A DNA stretch of 64,000 nt from Paeniglutamicibacter gangotriensis Lz1y (GCF_000348945.1 NZ_AOCK01000001.1:372001-436000); one strand, 5' to 3'. Shown: positions 29,330 to 38,416, counted from the stretch's first letter. A program made the numbers and translations. The notes: generated by a model not told the origin, from the sequence alone.

Positions 29330-29358
29330 TTGTGAGGCCACCGGCAAGCTGATAAAGT
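29330..29358 (+). promoter_or_regulatory. Candidate promoter of pcaFIJ
   Basis: TTGTGA (29330-29335), 17-bp spacer, TAAAGT (29353-29358). The predicted start near 29365 lies inside the first operator palindrome. Confidence 0.5.
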
Positions 29359-29371
29359 TCATTTAGTGAAC
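29357..29371. promoter_or_regulatory. PcaR/IclR-type operator, proximal copy
   Basis: Palindrome GTTCA, 5-bp centre, TGAAC; overlaps the -10 and start of the candidate pcaF promoter. Confidence 0.5.
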
Positions 29372-29375
29372 AAGC

Positions 29376-29390
29376 GTTCGCGATGCGAAC
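29376..29390. promoter_or_regulatory. PcaR/IclR-type operator, distal copy
   Basis: Perfect palindrome GTTCGC, GAT, GCGAAC, typical of IclR/PcaR sites; 19 bp centre-to-centre from the proximal copy and 30 bp upstream of the pcaF ATG. Confidence 0.6.
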
Positions 29391-29420
29391 ATATTGAACA
29401 GGAAGCCAGGTCCCCACATC

Positions 29421-30632
29421 ATGCAGCAGGCGTACCTCTACGACGCGATCCGTACCCCCTTCGGCAAGATCGGCGGCAGCCTTTCCTCCCACCGCCCCGA
29501 TGATCTGGCCGCACATGTGGTCCGCGAGCTCGTGGCCCGCGCCCCGCAGCTGGATGTGAACAGCATCGACGAATCGATCTTCGGCAACGCCAACGGCGCC
29601 GGCGAAGAGAACCGCAACGTCGCCCGCATGGCCACCCTGCTCGCCGGCCTGCCCACCTCGCTGCCCGGCACCACCATGAACCGTCTCTGCGGCTCCTCGC
29701 TTGACGCGGCGATTGCCGCCTCCCGCCAGATCAATACCGACGATGCAGATTTGGTGCTTGTCGGCGGCGTCGAATCCATGAGCCGTGCCCCATGGGTGCT
29801 GCCCAAGACCGAGCGCCCCTTCCCGATGGCCAACCTTGAACTGGCCAACACCACCTTGGGCTGGCGCCTGGTGAACCCCGCCATGAACAAGGAATGGACC
29901 GTCTCCCTGGGCGAGGCCACCGAGCAGCTGCGCGAAAAGTACGAGATCACCCGCGAAGACCAGGACGTATTCGCCGCCCGCTCGCACCAACAGGCTGCAG
30001 CGGCCTGGGAGAACGGGAAGTACAACAACCTCGTGGTCTCCGTGCCGCCGGCCAATAAGCGCGGCACCGAGGTGGTCATGGACGAGACGGTCCGCGCCGA
30101 CTCCACCGCACAAACCCTCGGCGCACTGCGCACCGTCTTCCGCGACGCCGCTACCGGCACCGTCACCGCCGGCAACGCCTCGCCGATGTCCGATGGCGCC
30201 TCGGCGGCCTTCATCGGCTCCGAACGCGGCGGCGAATTACTCGGTGCTGCCCCGCTGGCCCGCATCGCGGGCCGTGCGTCTTCGGCGTTGGACCCGCAAT
30301 ACTTCGGTTTCGCGCCGGTCGAGGCGGCCAACAAGGCGCTGGCCAAGGCCGGCATCTCCTGGTCGGACGTGGCCGCGGTGGAACTCAACGAGGCCTTCGC
30401 CGCCCAGTCGTTGGCCTGCATCCGGGCCTGGGACATCGATGAGGCCATCGTCAACGCCTGGGGCGGTGCGCTGTCCATCGGCCACCCGCTGGGCGCCTCC
30501 GGCCTGCGCATCCTGGGCACCCTGGCCCGCCGCCTGCAGGAAAGCAATCAGCGCTGGGGCGTTGCAGCGATCTGCATCGGCGTCGGTCAGGGTCTGGCCG
30601 TCGTACTTGAAAACCCGAACGCCACCGCCTAA
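29421..30632 (+). CDS. pcaF: 3-oxoadipyl-CoA/acetyl-CoA thiolase
   Basis: 403 residues, thiolase superfamily. Nucleophile cysteine in MNRLCGSSLDA (about residue 90), His in NEAFAAQ and GGALSIGHPLGASG, and the second cysteine in CIGVGQG. It cleaves beta-ketoadipyl-CoA to succinyl-CoA and acetyl-CoA. Assignment as PcaF rather than a generic thiolase rests on the pcaIJ and pcaR genes that follow. ATG 29421 chosen; the in-frame codon at 29394 overlaps the operator zone. Confidence 0.88.
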   Translation: MQQAYLYDAIRTPFGKIGGSLSSHRPDDLAAHVVRELVARAPQLDVNSIDESIFGNANGAGEENRNVARMATLLAGLPTSLPGTTMNRLCGSSLDAAIAASRQINTDDADLVLVGGVESMSRAPWVLPKTERPFPMANLELANTTLGWRLVNPAMNKEWTVSLGEATEQLREKYEITREDQDVFAARSHQQAAAAWENGKYNNLVVSVPPANKRGTEVVMDETVRADSTAQTLGALRTVFRDAATGTVTAGNASPMSDGASAAFIGSERGGELLGAAPLARIAGRASSALDPQYFGFAPVEAANKALAKAGISWSDVAAVELNEAFAAQSLACIRAWDIDEAIVNAWGGALSIGHPLGASGLRILGTLARRLQESNQRWGVAAICIGVGQGLAVVLENPNATA

Positions 30633-30708
30633 ACACCCCCCCCGAGGGGATACTGTCCCCCCAAAAAAACTTCGCCCCACCCCTAAGATTTCAAGGAGAG
30701 AACAACTT

Positions 30709-31380
30709 ATGGCACCACGCATAGCCACCTCCGCCGCGGAAGCCGTCTCCGGCATCCATGACGGCTCCACCGTGCTCATCGGGGGGTTCGGCAACGCCGG
30801 CCAGCCGATGGAACTCATCGACGCGCTCATGGATTGCGGCGCCACTGACCTGACCGTGGTGAACAACAACGCCGGCCAGGCCGACGCCGGACTGGCCCTG
30901 CTGATCAAGGAACGCCGCGTCAAGAAGGTCATCTGCTCCTTCCCGCGCCAGTCCGACTCCTGGCACTTCGATGAGGCCTACCGCGCCGGGGAGATCGAAC
31001 TTGAACTGGTCCCGCAGGGCAACCTGGCCGAGCGCATCCGCGCCGCGGGTGCGGGCATCGGCGGGTTTTTCACCCCCACCGGCTACGGCACCATGCTGGC
31101 CGAGGGCAAGGAAACCCGCGTGATCGATGGGAAGGGCTACGTGCTCGAGACCCCGATCAGCGCCGACTTCGCCATTATCAAGGCACAGCGCGCCGATACC
31201 CTCGGCAACCTCGTCTACCGCAAGACCGCCCGCAACTTCGGACCGATTATGGCCACCGCCGCGAAGAAGTCCATCGTGCAGGTCTCCGAGATCGTCGCAG
31301 CCGGCGAGCTGGATCCGGAAAACGTCATCACCCCCGGCATCTTCGTCGACACTCTGGTCACCATTGGAGGCACCAAATAA
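30709..31380 (+). CDS. pcaI: 3-oxoadipate CoA-transferase subunit A
   Basis: 223 residues, CoA-transferase family I alpha subunit (DGSTVLIGGFGNAGQPMELIDAL; NNNAGQADAGLALLI; GGFFTPTGYGTMLAEGKETR). With PcaJ it transfers CoA from succinyl-CoA to beta-ketoadipate. AAGGAGAG precedes the ATG; the stop overlaps the pcaJ start (TAATG). Confidence 0.9.
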   Translation: MAPRIATSAAEAVSGIHDGSTVLIGGFGNAGQPMELIDALMDCGATDLTVVNNNAGQADAGLALLIKERRVKKVICSFPRQSDSWHFDEAYRAGEIELELVPQGNLAERIRAAGAGIGGFFTPTGYGTMLAEGKETRVIDGKGYVLETPISADFAIIKAQRADTLGNLVYRKTARNFGPIMATAAKKSIVQVSEIVAAGELDPENVITPGIFVDTLVTIGGTK

Positions 31381-32039
31381 TGAGCGAATACACCTCCACC
31401 GACGCGGCACTGAGCCGCGACGAGATGGCCAAGCTGGTCGCCGCGGACATTCCGGCCGGCGCCTTCGTGAACCTGGGCATCGGACAGCCGACCAACGTCT
31501 CGAACTTCCTCACCACCGAGCAGGGCGTCACCCTGCACACCGAGAACGGCATGCTGGGCATGGGCCCGGTGGCCACCGGGGAGGACATCGACGGGGAACT
31601 GATCAACGCTGGCAAGATTCCGGTCACCGAGCTGCCCGGCGCCAGCTACTTCCACCACGCCGACTCGTTTGCGATGATGCGCGGCGGACACCTGGACGTC
31701 TGCGTCCTGGGCGCCTTCCAGGTGTCGCAGGAAGGCGACCTGGCCAACTGGCACACCGGGGCGCCGGGTGCGATCCCTGCCGTGGGCGGGGCCATGGACC
31801 TGGCCATCGGCGCCAAGCAGACCTGGGTCATGATGGGTCTGTTCACCAAGGCCGGTGAGTCCAAGCTGGTCGAGGAACTTTCCTACCCGGTCACCGGGTT
31901 GGGTTGCGTCTCGCGCATCTACACCGAGTCCGCGATCTTCGTCATTGATCAGAGTGGGGTGACGGTGCGCTCCACACACGGGATCACCTTCGAGGAACTT
32001 GCCGAGCGCCTGCCGATCGAACTGATCCGCGGAGCCTAA
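31380..32039 (+). CDS. pcaJ: 3-oxoadipate CoA-transferase subunit B
   Basis: 219 residues, family I beta subunit with the catalytic glutamate in HTENGMLGMGP and the glycine-rich VNLGIGQPTNVSNFL. Overlaps pcaI by one base, so translation is probably coupled. Distinct in sequence from the scoB gene at 44980-45630. Confidence 0.9.
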   Translation: MSEYTSTDAALSRDEMAKLVAADIPAGAFVNLGIGQPTNVSNFLTTEQGVTLHTENGMLGMGPVATGEDIDGELINAGKIPVTELPGASYFHHADSFAMMRGGHLDVCVLGAFQVSQEGDLANWHTGAPGAIPAVGGAMDLAIGAKQTWVMMGLFTKAGESKLVEELSYPVTGLGCVSRIYTESAIFVIDQSGVTVRSTHGITFEELAERLPIELIRGA

Positions 32040-32104
32040 AAAACTCACGTAGATTGGTGGGTGCGATCTCCGGGGCCTTGGCCCCAGGGACCGCACCCAT
32101 CGCA

Positions 32105-32138
32105 GCCCGCGCACCGAGATGCGCGGGCCTTCTTATTT
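32105..32138 (+). terminator. Terminator after pcaJ
   Basis: GCCCGCGCA (32105-32113) with TGCGCGGGC (32120-32128), 6-nt loop, then CTTCTTATTT. It lies 32 bp before pcaR, so pcaR may be partly uncoupled. A second nested hairpin (GGGGCC/GGCCCC with GGGTGCG/CGCACCC) is just upstream. Confidence 0.8.
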
Positions 32139-32170
32139 CCGAAGATAGAAACTTTCAGGAGCCACAGCAG

Positions 32171-32968
32171 ATGAGACAGGAAACCGGTACCCCGGCACCG
32201 AGCGCTTCGACCTCGGTGCAGTCCCTGGCCCGCGGCCTGGATGTCATCTGTGCCTTCGGCGCCGAGCACCCCTCGATGACGCTCAGCGAGGTGGCCAAGC
32301 GCGTGAACCTCTCCCGTGCCACGGCCCGTCGCTTCCTGCTGACCTTGCAGGAACTGGGCTACGTGCGCTCGGACGGGAAGTTCTTCGAGCTCACCTCCAA
32401 GGTCCTGCAGCTGGGCTACTCGTACCTTTCCAGTGCCACGCTGCCTCAGCTGATGGAGCCGGTGCTCGAGGAGCTTTCCTCCACGGTGAATGAATCGGCC
32501 TCGGCCTCGGTCCTCGAAGGCCACGACATCCTCTACATCGCCCGGGTGCACACCCGCTCGATCATGCGCGTGGGGATTTCGGTTGGCACCCGGTTCCCGG
32601 CGGCCAACACCTCCATGGGCAGGGTGCTGCTGGCCTACCAGGCGCCTGGCGTGCTGGAAAAACTGCTGTCCGAGGGCATCAGCGCCCCGACCGGACACGG
32701 CATCGGCACGTTGGCGGAACTGCGCACCGAACTAGCCAAGGTCCGTGAGCAGGGCTATGCGATCGTGGACCAGGAACTGGAAATCGGGTTGCGTTCGGTC
32801 GCCGCACCGGTGTTCGCCCCCGACGGGTCGGTGGTTGCCGCGATGAACGTGTCCATGAGCGTGGGACCGCAGTCGCACACCAGCGCGCAGGATGCCGCCG
32901 ATACGGTGTTGCCGGCGCTGAAGCAGGCAGCGGCCCAGGTCCAGGAAGCGCTGGCCGCAAGCCGCTAA
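32171..32968 (+). CDS. pcaR: IclR-family regulator of the beta-ketoadipate pathway
   Basis: 265 residues. HTH (MTLSEVAKRVNLSRATARRFLLTLQELGYV) and IclR effector domain (MRVGISVGTRFPAANTSMGRVLLAY; VREQGYAIVDQELEIGLRSVAAPVF), the PcaR/PobR/CatR subgroup in which LEIGLRSVAAP is typical. Located after pcaIJ. The tandem IclR-type palindromes before pcaF are the likely target; beta-ketoadipate is the usual effector in the family. AGGAG precedes the ATG. Its 3' end overlaps the convergent oxidase gene by 4 bp. Confidence 0.87.
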   Translation: MRQETGTPAPSASTSVQSLARGLDVICAFGAEHPSMTLSEVAKRVNLSRATARRFLLTLQELGYVRSDGKFFELTSKVLQLGYSYLSSATLPQLMEPVLEELSSTVNESASASVLEGHDILYIARVHTRSIMRVGISVGTRFPAANTSMGRVLLAYQAPGVLEKLLSEGISAPTGHGIGTLAELRTELAKVREQGYAIVDQELEIGLRSVAAPVFAPDGSVVAAMNVSMSVGPQSHTSAQDAADTVLPALKQAAAQVQEALAASR

Positions 32969-34146
32969 AAAGTATTCTCCGGGTTCCTGATGAACGCGGG
33001 CGATGACACCGAACCGGTGATGGTGCGCCCGGCAGCAAATTTGGTTGGCGCCGGCCCACTGCCATCGGCCAGATCCGCAAGGATCCGCCCGATCGCCGGG
33101 GTGAACTTAAACCCGTGACCGGAGAACCCCGCTCCAACGACGATCGGTCCCATGCGATCAAGGATAAAGTCCTCATCCGGGGTGTTCGTGTAGGTGCAGC
33201 TGATTTCGGTATAGGCATCCGCGTCGACACCGGGCAGCCATACCCGTGCGTAGTCCTGCAGGGCGCGCAGCTGCTTCGGTTCGGAGGTGAAACTTCGTTG
33301 ATCGGGGTGCGTCAGGGCGCCGGTCCCGTGCCAGCCTGCCTTGATTCCTTCGCCGGGTGTGAGCATTCCGTAGACCGGAGCGTAGGCGTTTTCAAAACCT
33401 ACAGAGCCCGGAACCAGGGTGTGGTTGAAGCCCGGCCATGCGCTGGACTCATCCCGCCGGGCGAAGTGCAGTGGTTGTTCCTGGGTGACGCGCATAGCAG
33501 GTAAGCGCACCGAACCGGGCAGCAGTTCTCCGGTCCAGGCGCCGGCGGTGAGCACGACGGTGCGTGCCTCCACGGTTTCTGTCCCAATCGCCGATTCCAG
33601 CACCAGGCGCACTTGGTTGTCCCCGAGAATCTTCAGCTCTACCACCCGCACCCCGTGACGGATATTGGCACCGTGTTCGGCGGCCACACGCTGGAAGCTC
33701 GGCAAGGCTAGGTCAGGGTTCAGTTGGCCGCCATCGGGCATGTGTAGCGCGGATGTGGCGAAATGAATGCCATTCCAGCGCTCGGTAGCCTCGGCCGCGG
33801 ACACTTCTTCGGCGCGGATGCCGGCGGCCGAAAGCGCGGCGAGCACCCGCCCCTGTTCTTCCGGGGCTCCGTGGTTCACGATGCCGGTGCGCGTCACTTG
33901 GGCTTGCCCGCTTTGGGAACCGAGCCTTTCCCAAAGTTCGAGGGATTCGGCGAGCATGGCCACGTACACGGGATCGAAGTACCCGAGGTTCAGATTCCTG
34001 GTGCTTCCGTGGGATGCGCCAAAGGTGTGGGCTGGCGCGAATTGTTCAAGTAGCGTGACCTCACGACCTCGCGTGGCCAGCGCCCACGCGGTGGCCGAGC
34101 CCATGGCCCCGCCACCGACAACCACCGTATCCAACAGCGCAACCAT
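32965..34146 (-). CDS. Monomeric sarcosine oxidase / N-methyl-amino-acid oxidase (SolA/MSOX family)
   Basis: 393 residues, typical MSOX/MTOX length. FAD motif VVGGGAMGSATAWAL; ASHGSTRNLNLGY at the flavin; Cys317 in the ISCTYTNTPDEDFILDR segment matches the cysteine carrying covalent FAD in monomeric sarcosine oxidase; AGFSGHGFKFTPAIGRILADL near the end. It oxidises a secondary amine such as sarcosine to glycine, formaldehyde and H2O2, which would finish betaine degradation begun at 20-28 kb. N-methyltryptophan or other N-methyl substrates are alternatives. Confidence 0.82.
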   Translation of the reverse strand: MVALLDTVVVGGGAMGSATAWALATRGREVTLLEQFAPAHTFGASHGSTRNLNLGYFDPVYVAMLAESLELWERLGSQSGQAQVTRTGIVNHGAPEEQGRVLAALSAAGIRAEEVSAAEATERWNGIHFATSALHMPDGGQLNPDLALPSFQRVAAEHGANIRHGVRVVELKILGDNQVRLVLESAIGTETVEARTVVLTAGAWTGELLPGSVRLPAMRVTQEQPLHFARRDESSAWPGFNHTLVPGSVGFENAYAPVYGMLTPGEGIKAGWHGTGALTHPDQRSFTSEPKQLRALQDYARVWLPGVDADAYTEISCTYTNTPDEDFILDRMGPIVVGAGFSGHGFKFTPAIGRILADLADGSGPAPTKFAAGRTITGSVSSPAFIRNPENTF

Positions 34147-34400
34147 GTCCCCGTCCTTTCACTAAACCGGTCCAATCCTATGCAGCGAGACGCCGGAAGA
34201 CTGACCCAGATAACGGATGTGACATGGTTTTGGTCCCTGAGCATCCGGCGCTGGGCAGTGGCCCGTTCCGCGTGCGTGCGTGGACTCTCACCGAGGGAGG
34301 AGACGATCTTAACGCGCGGTTCACTTCGCCGTGACCGCAGCGATGTTCGGGAAGGGCAGCGTGGTGGGTGCCCGTCCCCGACACTGAAGGACCCCCCACC

Positions 34401-35609
34401 ATGAAGTTTCGTACCGCCGCCCTTGGAACCCTGACCGTCTGCCTATTTGCGGGATTGAGCGCACCTGCCGTCGCGGCACCCGTTGCCAGCACCGAGAATG
34501 ATGCACCGATCCTGATCGGCCACCGCGGTGCCGGAGGCATCGCACCGGAAAACACCCTGGCCGCCTTCAAGGCGGGCAGCCAGTCGGGCGCCGATTTTGT
34601 CGAGATCGATGTCCAGCTGTCCAGCGACGGCGTTCCGTTTATCTTCCACGATGACACTCCCGCACGCACCACCAACGTCGAAGAGGTGTTTCCGGAGCGG
34701 GCCAATGCCCCGATCACCTCGTTCAGCTGGAACGAACTGCAGCAGCTCGATGCCGGCTCCTACTTCTCGAGCAACTTCGCCGGTCAAAAGATCCCGCACT
34801 TTGACGATATCCCCGAGGTGCTGACCGGAAACACCGGGGTGTTTATCGAAATCAAGTCCCCGGCACAGTCCCCGGGCGTTGAACAGGTTGTTGCCGATGC
34901 CCTGGCCAACGATCCACAGTGGAAATCACTTAAGGACGCCGGCAAGATCGAGGTACTGGGCTTTGACGCGGCTTCGAACAAGAAATTTGCCGCACTGGCA
35001 CCCGAGGTCCCGCTGCAGCAGCTAACCGGCTCCGTCCCCAGTGCCGCGGTCCTTGCCGACTATGCAAGCTATGCCGACTCCTTTGGCACCAGCTACCGGA
35101 ACCTCGACGCGGCAGGTGCCGACCGGGTCAAGGAGGCTGGGCTTGGTCTGGGCGTGTACACGGTGAATTCCACCAAGGCAGCGGATGCGGCCCTCGATTT
35201 GGGCGTCGAGCGCCTCACCGGCGACTTCCCTCAGCAGCTCGACCGCCACCTGGACGGCCAAAAGGTCTTCCCGTCCAACAACGGGGTGGTTATCGCGGAC
35301 TCGGTCAACGATGTTTCGGGCAACGATCTGCAGCCCGAAACCGGCGAACACGTCGTGCTGGCCAACACTTCAAACCGCACCATCGACGTCAGCGGCTACG
35401 TGCTGCGCGACGCGGCCAACAACATCATGCGCATCGGACAGGGCTTCAAGCTGACCCCCGGTGCCGAACTGCGCGTGTATTCGGGCCCGGGAACCAACCG
35501 CGCCGAAGCGTTCTACCTGGGTGGGAGCACTGCGGTGCTAAACAACAGCGGCGACTCCCTGGGGCTCTGGGATGCTAAAGGCAAGCTGACTGACACCTTC
35601 GCCAACTGA
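34401..35609 (+). CDS. Secreted glycerophosphodiester phosphodiesterase with C-terminal lamin-tail domain
   Basis: 402 residues. Signal peptide to about residue 29 (AVAAP). GDPD catalytic barrel with the metal/catalytic motifs GHRGAGGIAPENTLAAF, DFVEIDVQLSSDGVPFIFHD and FIEIKSPA, ending GVERLTGDFPQQL. The last about 100 residues (DSVNDVSGNDLQPETGEHVVLANTSNRTIDVSGYVLRDAANN ... GDSLGLWDAKGKLTDTF) match the lamin-tail/LTD beta-sandwich, probably for surface or substrate attachment. It releases glycerol-3-phosphate from deacylated lipids or teichoic acids outside the cell. ATG 34401 preferred. Confidence 0.85.
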   Translation: MKFRTAALGTLTVCLFAGLSAPAVAAPVASTENDAPILIGHRGAGGIAPENTLAAFKAGSQSGADFVEIDVQLSSDGVPFIFHDDTPARTTNVEEVFPERANAPITSFSWNELQQLDAGSYFSSNFAGQKIPHFDDIPEVLTGNTGVFIEIKSPAQSPGVEQVVADALANDPQWKSLKDAGKIEVLGFDAASNKKFAALAPEVPLQQLTGSVPSAAVLADYASYADSFGTSYRNLDAAGADRVKEAGLGLGVYTVNSTKAADAALDLGVERLTGDFPQQLDRHLDGQKVFPSNNGVVIADSVNDVSGNDLQPETGEHVVLANTSNRTIDVSGYVLRDAANNIMRIGQGFKLTPGAELRVYSGPGTNRAEAFYLGGSTAVLNNSGDSLGLWDAKGKLTDTFAN

Positions 35610-35633
35610 CCCGGACGCTCCACACCATCTCCC

Positions 35634-35683
35634 GAACCAGCCGTGCCCACCCAAATTGCTTGATGGGTGGGCACGGCTGGTTC
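35634..35683. terminator. Bidirectional hairpin terminator
   Basis: Perfect 20-bp stem (35634-35653 with 35664-35683; arm begins GAACCAGCCGTGCCC), 10-nt loop, between the convergent phosphodiesterase and dsdA genes. Confidence 0.8.
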
Positions 35684-35704
35684 AAGAGGATTAGGATTCC
35701 CGGA

Positions 35705-37060
35705 TTAGCCCCAGATAACTTCGCCAGCCAGTCTCTGGCCCTCGGCCACGTAACCGGCCATCTCCTCGGCCGGGACCATGGACCCTCCGGTGGACCAGAT
35801 GATGTGTGTGGCACTGGCCAGGGCGGCATCATCGAATCCGAATGTCGATAGGTAGGTTTTATTGGCAAGGACCTGCCACGGGCCGGGGACACCGGCAGCG
35901 GCGGAAGGTTCCACATCGATTCCCTCGAGCGTGTGAAGCAACCCGACGCACGCCTTCATACGCTCATCGGTGATGGTCACGTAGCCGTCGATCAGCTGTT
36001 GCAGGTGTTCGCCGACCAGGCGGGAGGGACGGCCCACGGCCAGACCATCCGCCGCGGTGAGCCCGTCCAATCCGATGTCCGCCACGGAAATGGCATCGTG
36101 CAGGGACGTGCGCACACCCAGTGACATGCACGGGGAGCTGACCGGTTCGACGAAGATGCAGTGCACCGCATCCCCAAAGGTCTGCTTTAACCCGAAAGCC
36201 ACACCGCCCGGACCGCCGCCGACACCACAAGGCAGGTAGACAAAGAGTGGATGCTGCGCATCGACGGTGACCTCCAGCGAAGCTAGTTGGCCGGCCAACC
36301 GTTCCCCGGCGACCGAGTAACCGGCGAACAGGCTTAACGAGGATTCATCGTCGACGAACCAGACGCTGGGATCCTCCTGTGCGGTGCGGCGTCCGGCAGC
36401 AACTGCATCAGAGAAATTCCCCGCATGCTCCACGACGGTGACCCCGCGCGAACGCAGCAGCTCCTTCTTCCATGCTCGTGCGTCCATGGACATGTGCACG
36501 GTGGTGTTGAAGCCGAGTTCCGAGGCAACGATGCCGATCGATAAGCCCAGGTTTCCGGTGGAACCCACGGCAATGCCGTGAGCCGAGAGCAGTTCTTGCA
36601 CCTCGGGGGTCATCAGCACCCGGGCGTCATCGGTGGGTTCCATGAGGCCCGCCTCGAGGGCAATCCGCTCGGCCACCTGGAGCACCTCATGGATGCCACC
36701 GCGTGCCTTGATCGATCCGCTGACTGGTAGTAAATCGTCGCGCTTGATCCAGAGCTTGCCCGGCAGCGCCTTCCCGTAGCGGTTGCCGAGTTCTGTTTGC
36801 AGATCGGGGACGCCGACCAGCGGGGATTCCAGGATGCCGTGAGTGTGGCGGGTGTCGGGGAAGCGTTCGGCGAACCATGGGGCAAAGCGGCGGAAGCGTG
36901 CCCGGGCATCCTCGGTGATCGCCGGGTCGATGCCCGAAGCCTTGATCCCGTCAATCGTTGGGGTGGGCCGATCTCTGAACCATGCGGTCTCCTCGGAGCG
37001 GGAGAGTGCAGCAACCACCGGGTCAGCGAGCAACTGCTCGAGGTCGGGAAGCTGGGTCAT
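35705..37060 (-). CDS. dsdA: D-serine dehydratase
   Basis: 451 residues, fold-type II PLP enzyme of DsdA size. The PLP lysine is K118 in SGSIKARGGIHEVL; the phosphate loop is GSTGNLGLSIG; DARAWKKELLRSRGVTVVEH and CGVGGGPGGVAFGL are family segments. It deaminates D-serine to pyruvate and ammonia. Start ambiguous between ATG 37060 (GAAGAGAG at correct spacing) and ATG 37078. No dsdC-like regulator or D-serine transporter lies next to it. Confidence 0.9.
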   Translation of the reverse strand: MTQLPDLEQLLADPVVAALSRSEETAWFRDRPTPTIDGIKASGIDPAITEDARARFRRFAPWFAERFPDTRHTHGILESPLVGVPDLQTELGNRYGKALPGKLWIKRDDLLPVSGSIKARGGIHEVLQVAERIALEAGLMEPTDDARVLMTPEVQELLSAHGIAVGSTGNLGLSIGIVASELGFNTTVHMSMDARAWKKELLRSRGVTVVEHAGNFSDAVAAGRRTAQEDPSVWFVDDESSLSLFAGYSVAGERLAGQLASLEVTVDAQHPLFVYLPCGVGGGPGGVAFGLKQTFGDAVHCIFVEPVSSPCMSLGVRTSLHDAISVADIGLDGLTAADGLAVGRPSRLVGEHLQQLIDGYVTITDERMKACVGLLHTLEGIDVEPSAAAGVPGPWQVLANKTYLSTFGFDDAALASATHIIWSTGGSMVPAEEMAGYVAEGQRLAGEVIWG

Positions 37061-37169
37061 CGATGCGGCTCTCTTCATAGGGGCGGTGTCTTGAGGTACC
37101 CAATGTAGGGCACCGCGATGTTACGGGCGAGTCGGTACCACGAGTATCGACCGCAGCCGAAGCCTGAGA

Positions 37170-37562
37170 CTACAGATCGCGCTGGTCGCGGCGGATCGGG
37201 TGATCCTCGGGGACCTGGACCAGCACGATCCGGGTGCCGTCCGGATCCTTGATCCAGCCCTCGATCAGCCCCCACGGTTCGGTGCGAGCCTCCCGAAGAA
37301 CCTCCACCCCGTGCTGCGCCAACCGCTGCACTTCGGTGTGGACGTCGCGGACCTGCAACCAGAGCATCAGCGTGGACGGGGTGTCGGCCTCGCGGCTGCC
37401 GGCAACTTCCAATTGTCCATTGCCCAGGAAGAACACGACACCGCTGTGCTGCCCGGTGCCGAACTCGCGGGCCACGGCCAGCTTTAGGACATCTCGGTAG
37501 AACGCCTGGGTCCCGGCCAGATCAACCGGCCGCAACAGCACGCGGCTTGAAAGAATCTCCAC
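37170..37562 (-). CDS. VOC/glyoxalase-superfamily protein
   Basis: 130 residues: SSRVLLRPVDLAGTQAFYRDVLKLAV at the start and LWLQVRDVHTEVQRLAQHGVEVL, WGLIEGWIKDPDGTRIVLVQVPEDHP at the end, the two-half VOC fold. GTG start with AAAGGAAAA upstream. It lies 35 bp after the CitE-type lyase gene on the same strand, at the end of the leucine-type operon. Function unknown; some actinobacterial acyl-CoA operons carry such a gene (methylmalonyl-CoA-epimerase-like fold), but it is not a clear epimerase. Confidence 0.8.
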   Translation of the reverse strand: MEILSSRVLLRPVDLAGTQAFYRDVLKLAVAREFGTGQHSGVVFFLGNGQLEVAGSREADTPSTLMLWLQVRDVHTEVQRLAQHGVEVLREARTEPWGLIEGWIKDPDGTRIVLVQVPEDHPIRRDQRDL

Positions 37563-37597
37563 GATCGTTTTCCTTTCGGTACGAGCGATCCCGAGGG

Positions 37598-38416
37598 TCA
37601 GGCTCCGGTCCTTGCGCTGCGTTCGAGAATGGCACGGGCATGGCGCAGCAACGGCTCGTCGGCCATCTGCCCCTCGAACGTGAAGACGCCGCTGGCATTT
37701 TTGGCGGCCTCCAGCAGCCGGTGGGCCCGGGCGACTTCCTCGGTGTCTGGGGTGAAGGCTTGGCGGATGATGGGCATTTGGCCGGGGTGGATCGAGGCCT
37801 TGGCTCCGAAGCCCGAGGCCTGTGCATCCACCGATTCGCCGAGCAGGCCGGCGTGGTCGGCGATGTCGATGTAGACCGAATCGATGGCCACCTTCGAGTA
37901 GGCGCCGGATGCCAGCAATACGTGGGACCGGGCATGGCGGGAGATGTCCCGGTAGGTGCCCGAGGCCTTGCGGGAGGATGATCCGCCCAAGGAAGCGACG
38001 AGGTCCTCGGCTCCCCACATCAGCGCCACGACGTTACCAGCTGCGGCAATCTGTTGGGCGTTGAGGATGCCCAGAGCGGTTTCGCACAGGGCCACCACCT
38101 TGAAGTCGGCAACGGCTGCCAACTGGTCAAGGGTTTCGGTCTTGGCGAGCATGATGGTGCGGTACTTGGTTTGCTGCAGGGTGGTCAGATCCTTGGCGAA
38201 GTCCGGGGTGCTGACCGGGTTCACTCGCACGATGGTGCGTTCGGGATCCAGCGGGTTCGCCACCAACGCTTGGCGCGCGGCCTGCTTGTTTTCCGGGGCC
38301 ACCGCATCTTCAAGGTCCAGGATCACCGCATCGGCGCGTTCCATGGCCTTGGTGTAACGGTCGGGACGGTCGGCGGGACAAAACAGGATGGCTGGTCCCA
38401 TGGTGAAGATGCTCAT
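37598..38416 (-). CDS. CitE-type acyl-CoA lyase (HpcH/HpaI aldolase family)
   Basis: 272 residues, CitE/malyl-CoA-lyase-like TIM barrel: GPAILFCPADRPDRYTKAMERADAVILDLEDAV, then RVNPVSTPDFAKDL, LCETALGILNAQQIA, LMWGAEDLVASLGG and ASIHPGQMPIIRQAF. Catalytic Arg and metal-binding Glu/Asp positions are present. The gene overlaps the carboxylase alpha gene by ATGA. Mycobacterium tuberculosis has the same accD1-accA1-citE arrangement, where the CitE protein acts on beta-hydroxyacyl-CoA such as HMG-CoA; a role as the lyase of leucine breakdown is therefore likely but inferred. Confidence 0.85.
   Translation of the reverse strand: MSIFTMGPAILFCPADRPDRYTKAMERADAVILDLEDAVAPENKQAARQALVANPLDPERTIVRVNPVSTPDFAKDLTTLQQTKYRTIMLAKTETLDQLAAVADFKVVALCETALGILNAQQIAAAGNVVALMWGAEDLVASLGGSSSRKASGTYRDISRHARSHVLLASGAYSKVAIDSVYIDIADHAGLLGESVDAQASGFGAKASIHPGQMPIIRQAFTPDTEEVARAHRLLEAAKNASGVFTFEGQMADEPLLRHARAILERSARTGA

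Noticed and set aside
31215-32114. Long minus-strand frame opposite pcaI and pcaJ
   Set aside because: Shadow frame; the plus strand has two clear CoA-transferase genes with overlapping stop and start.
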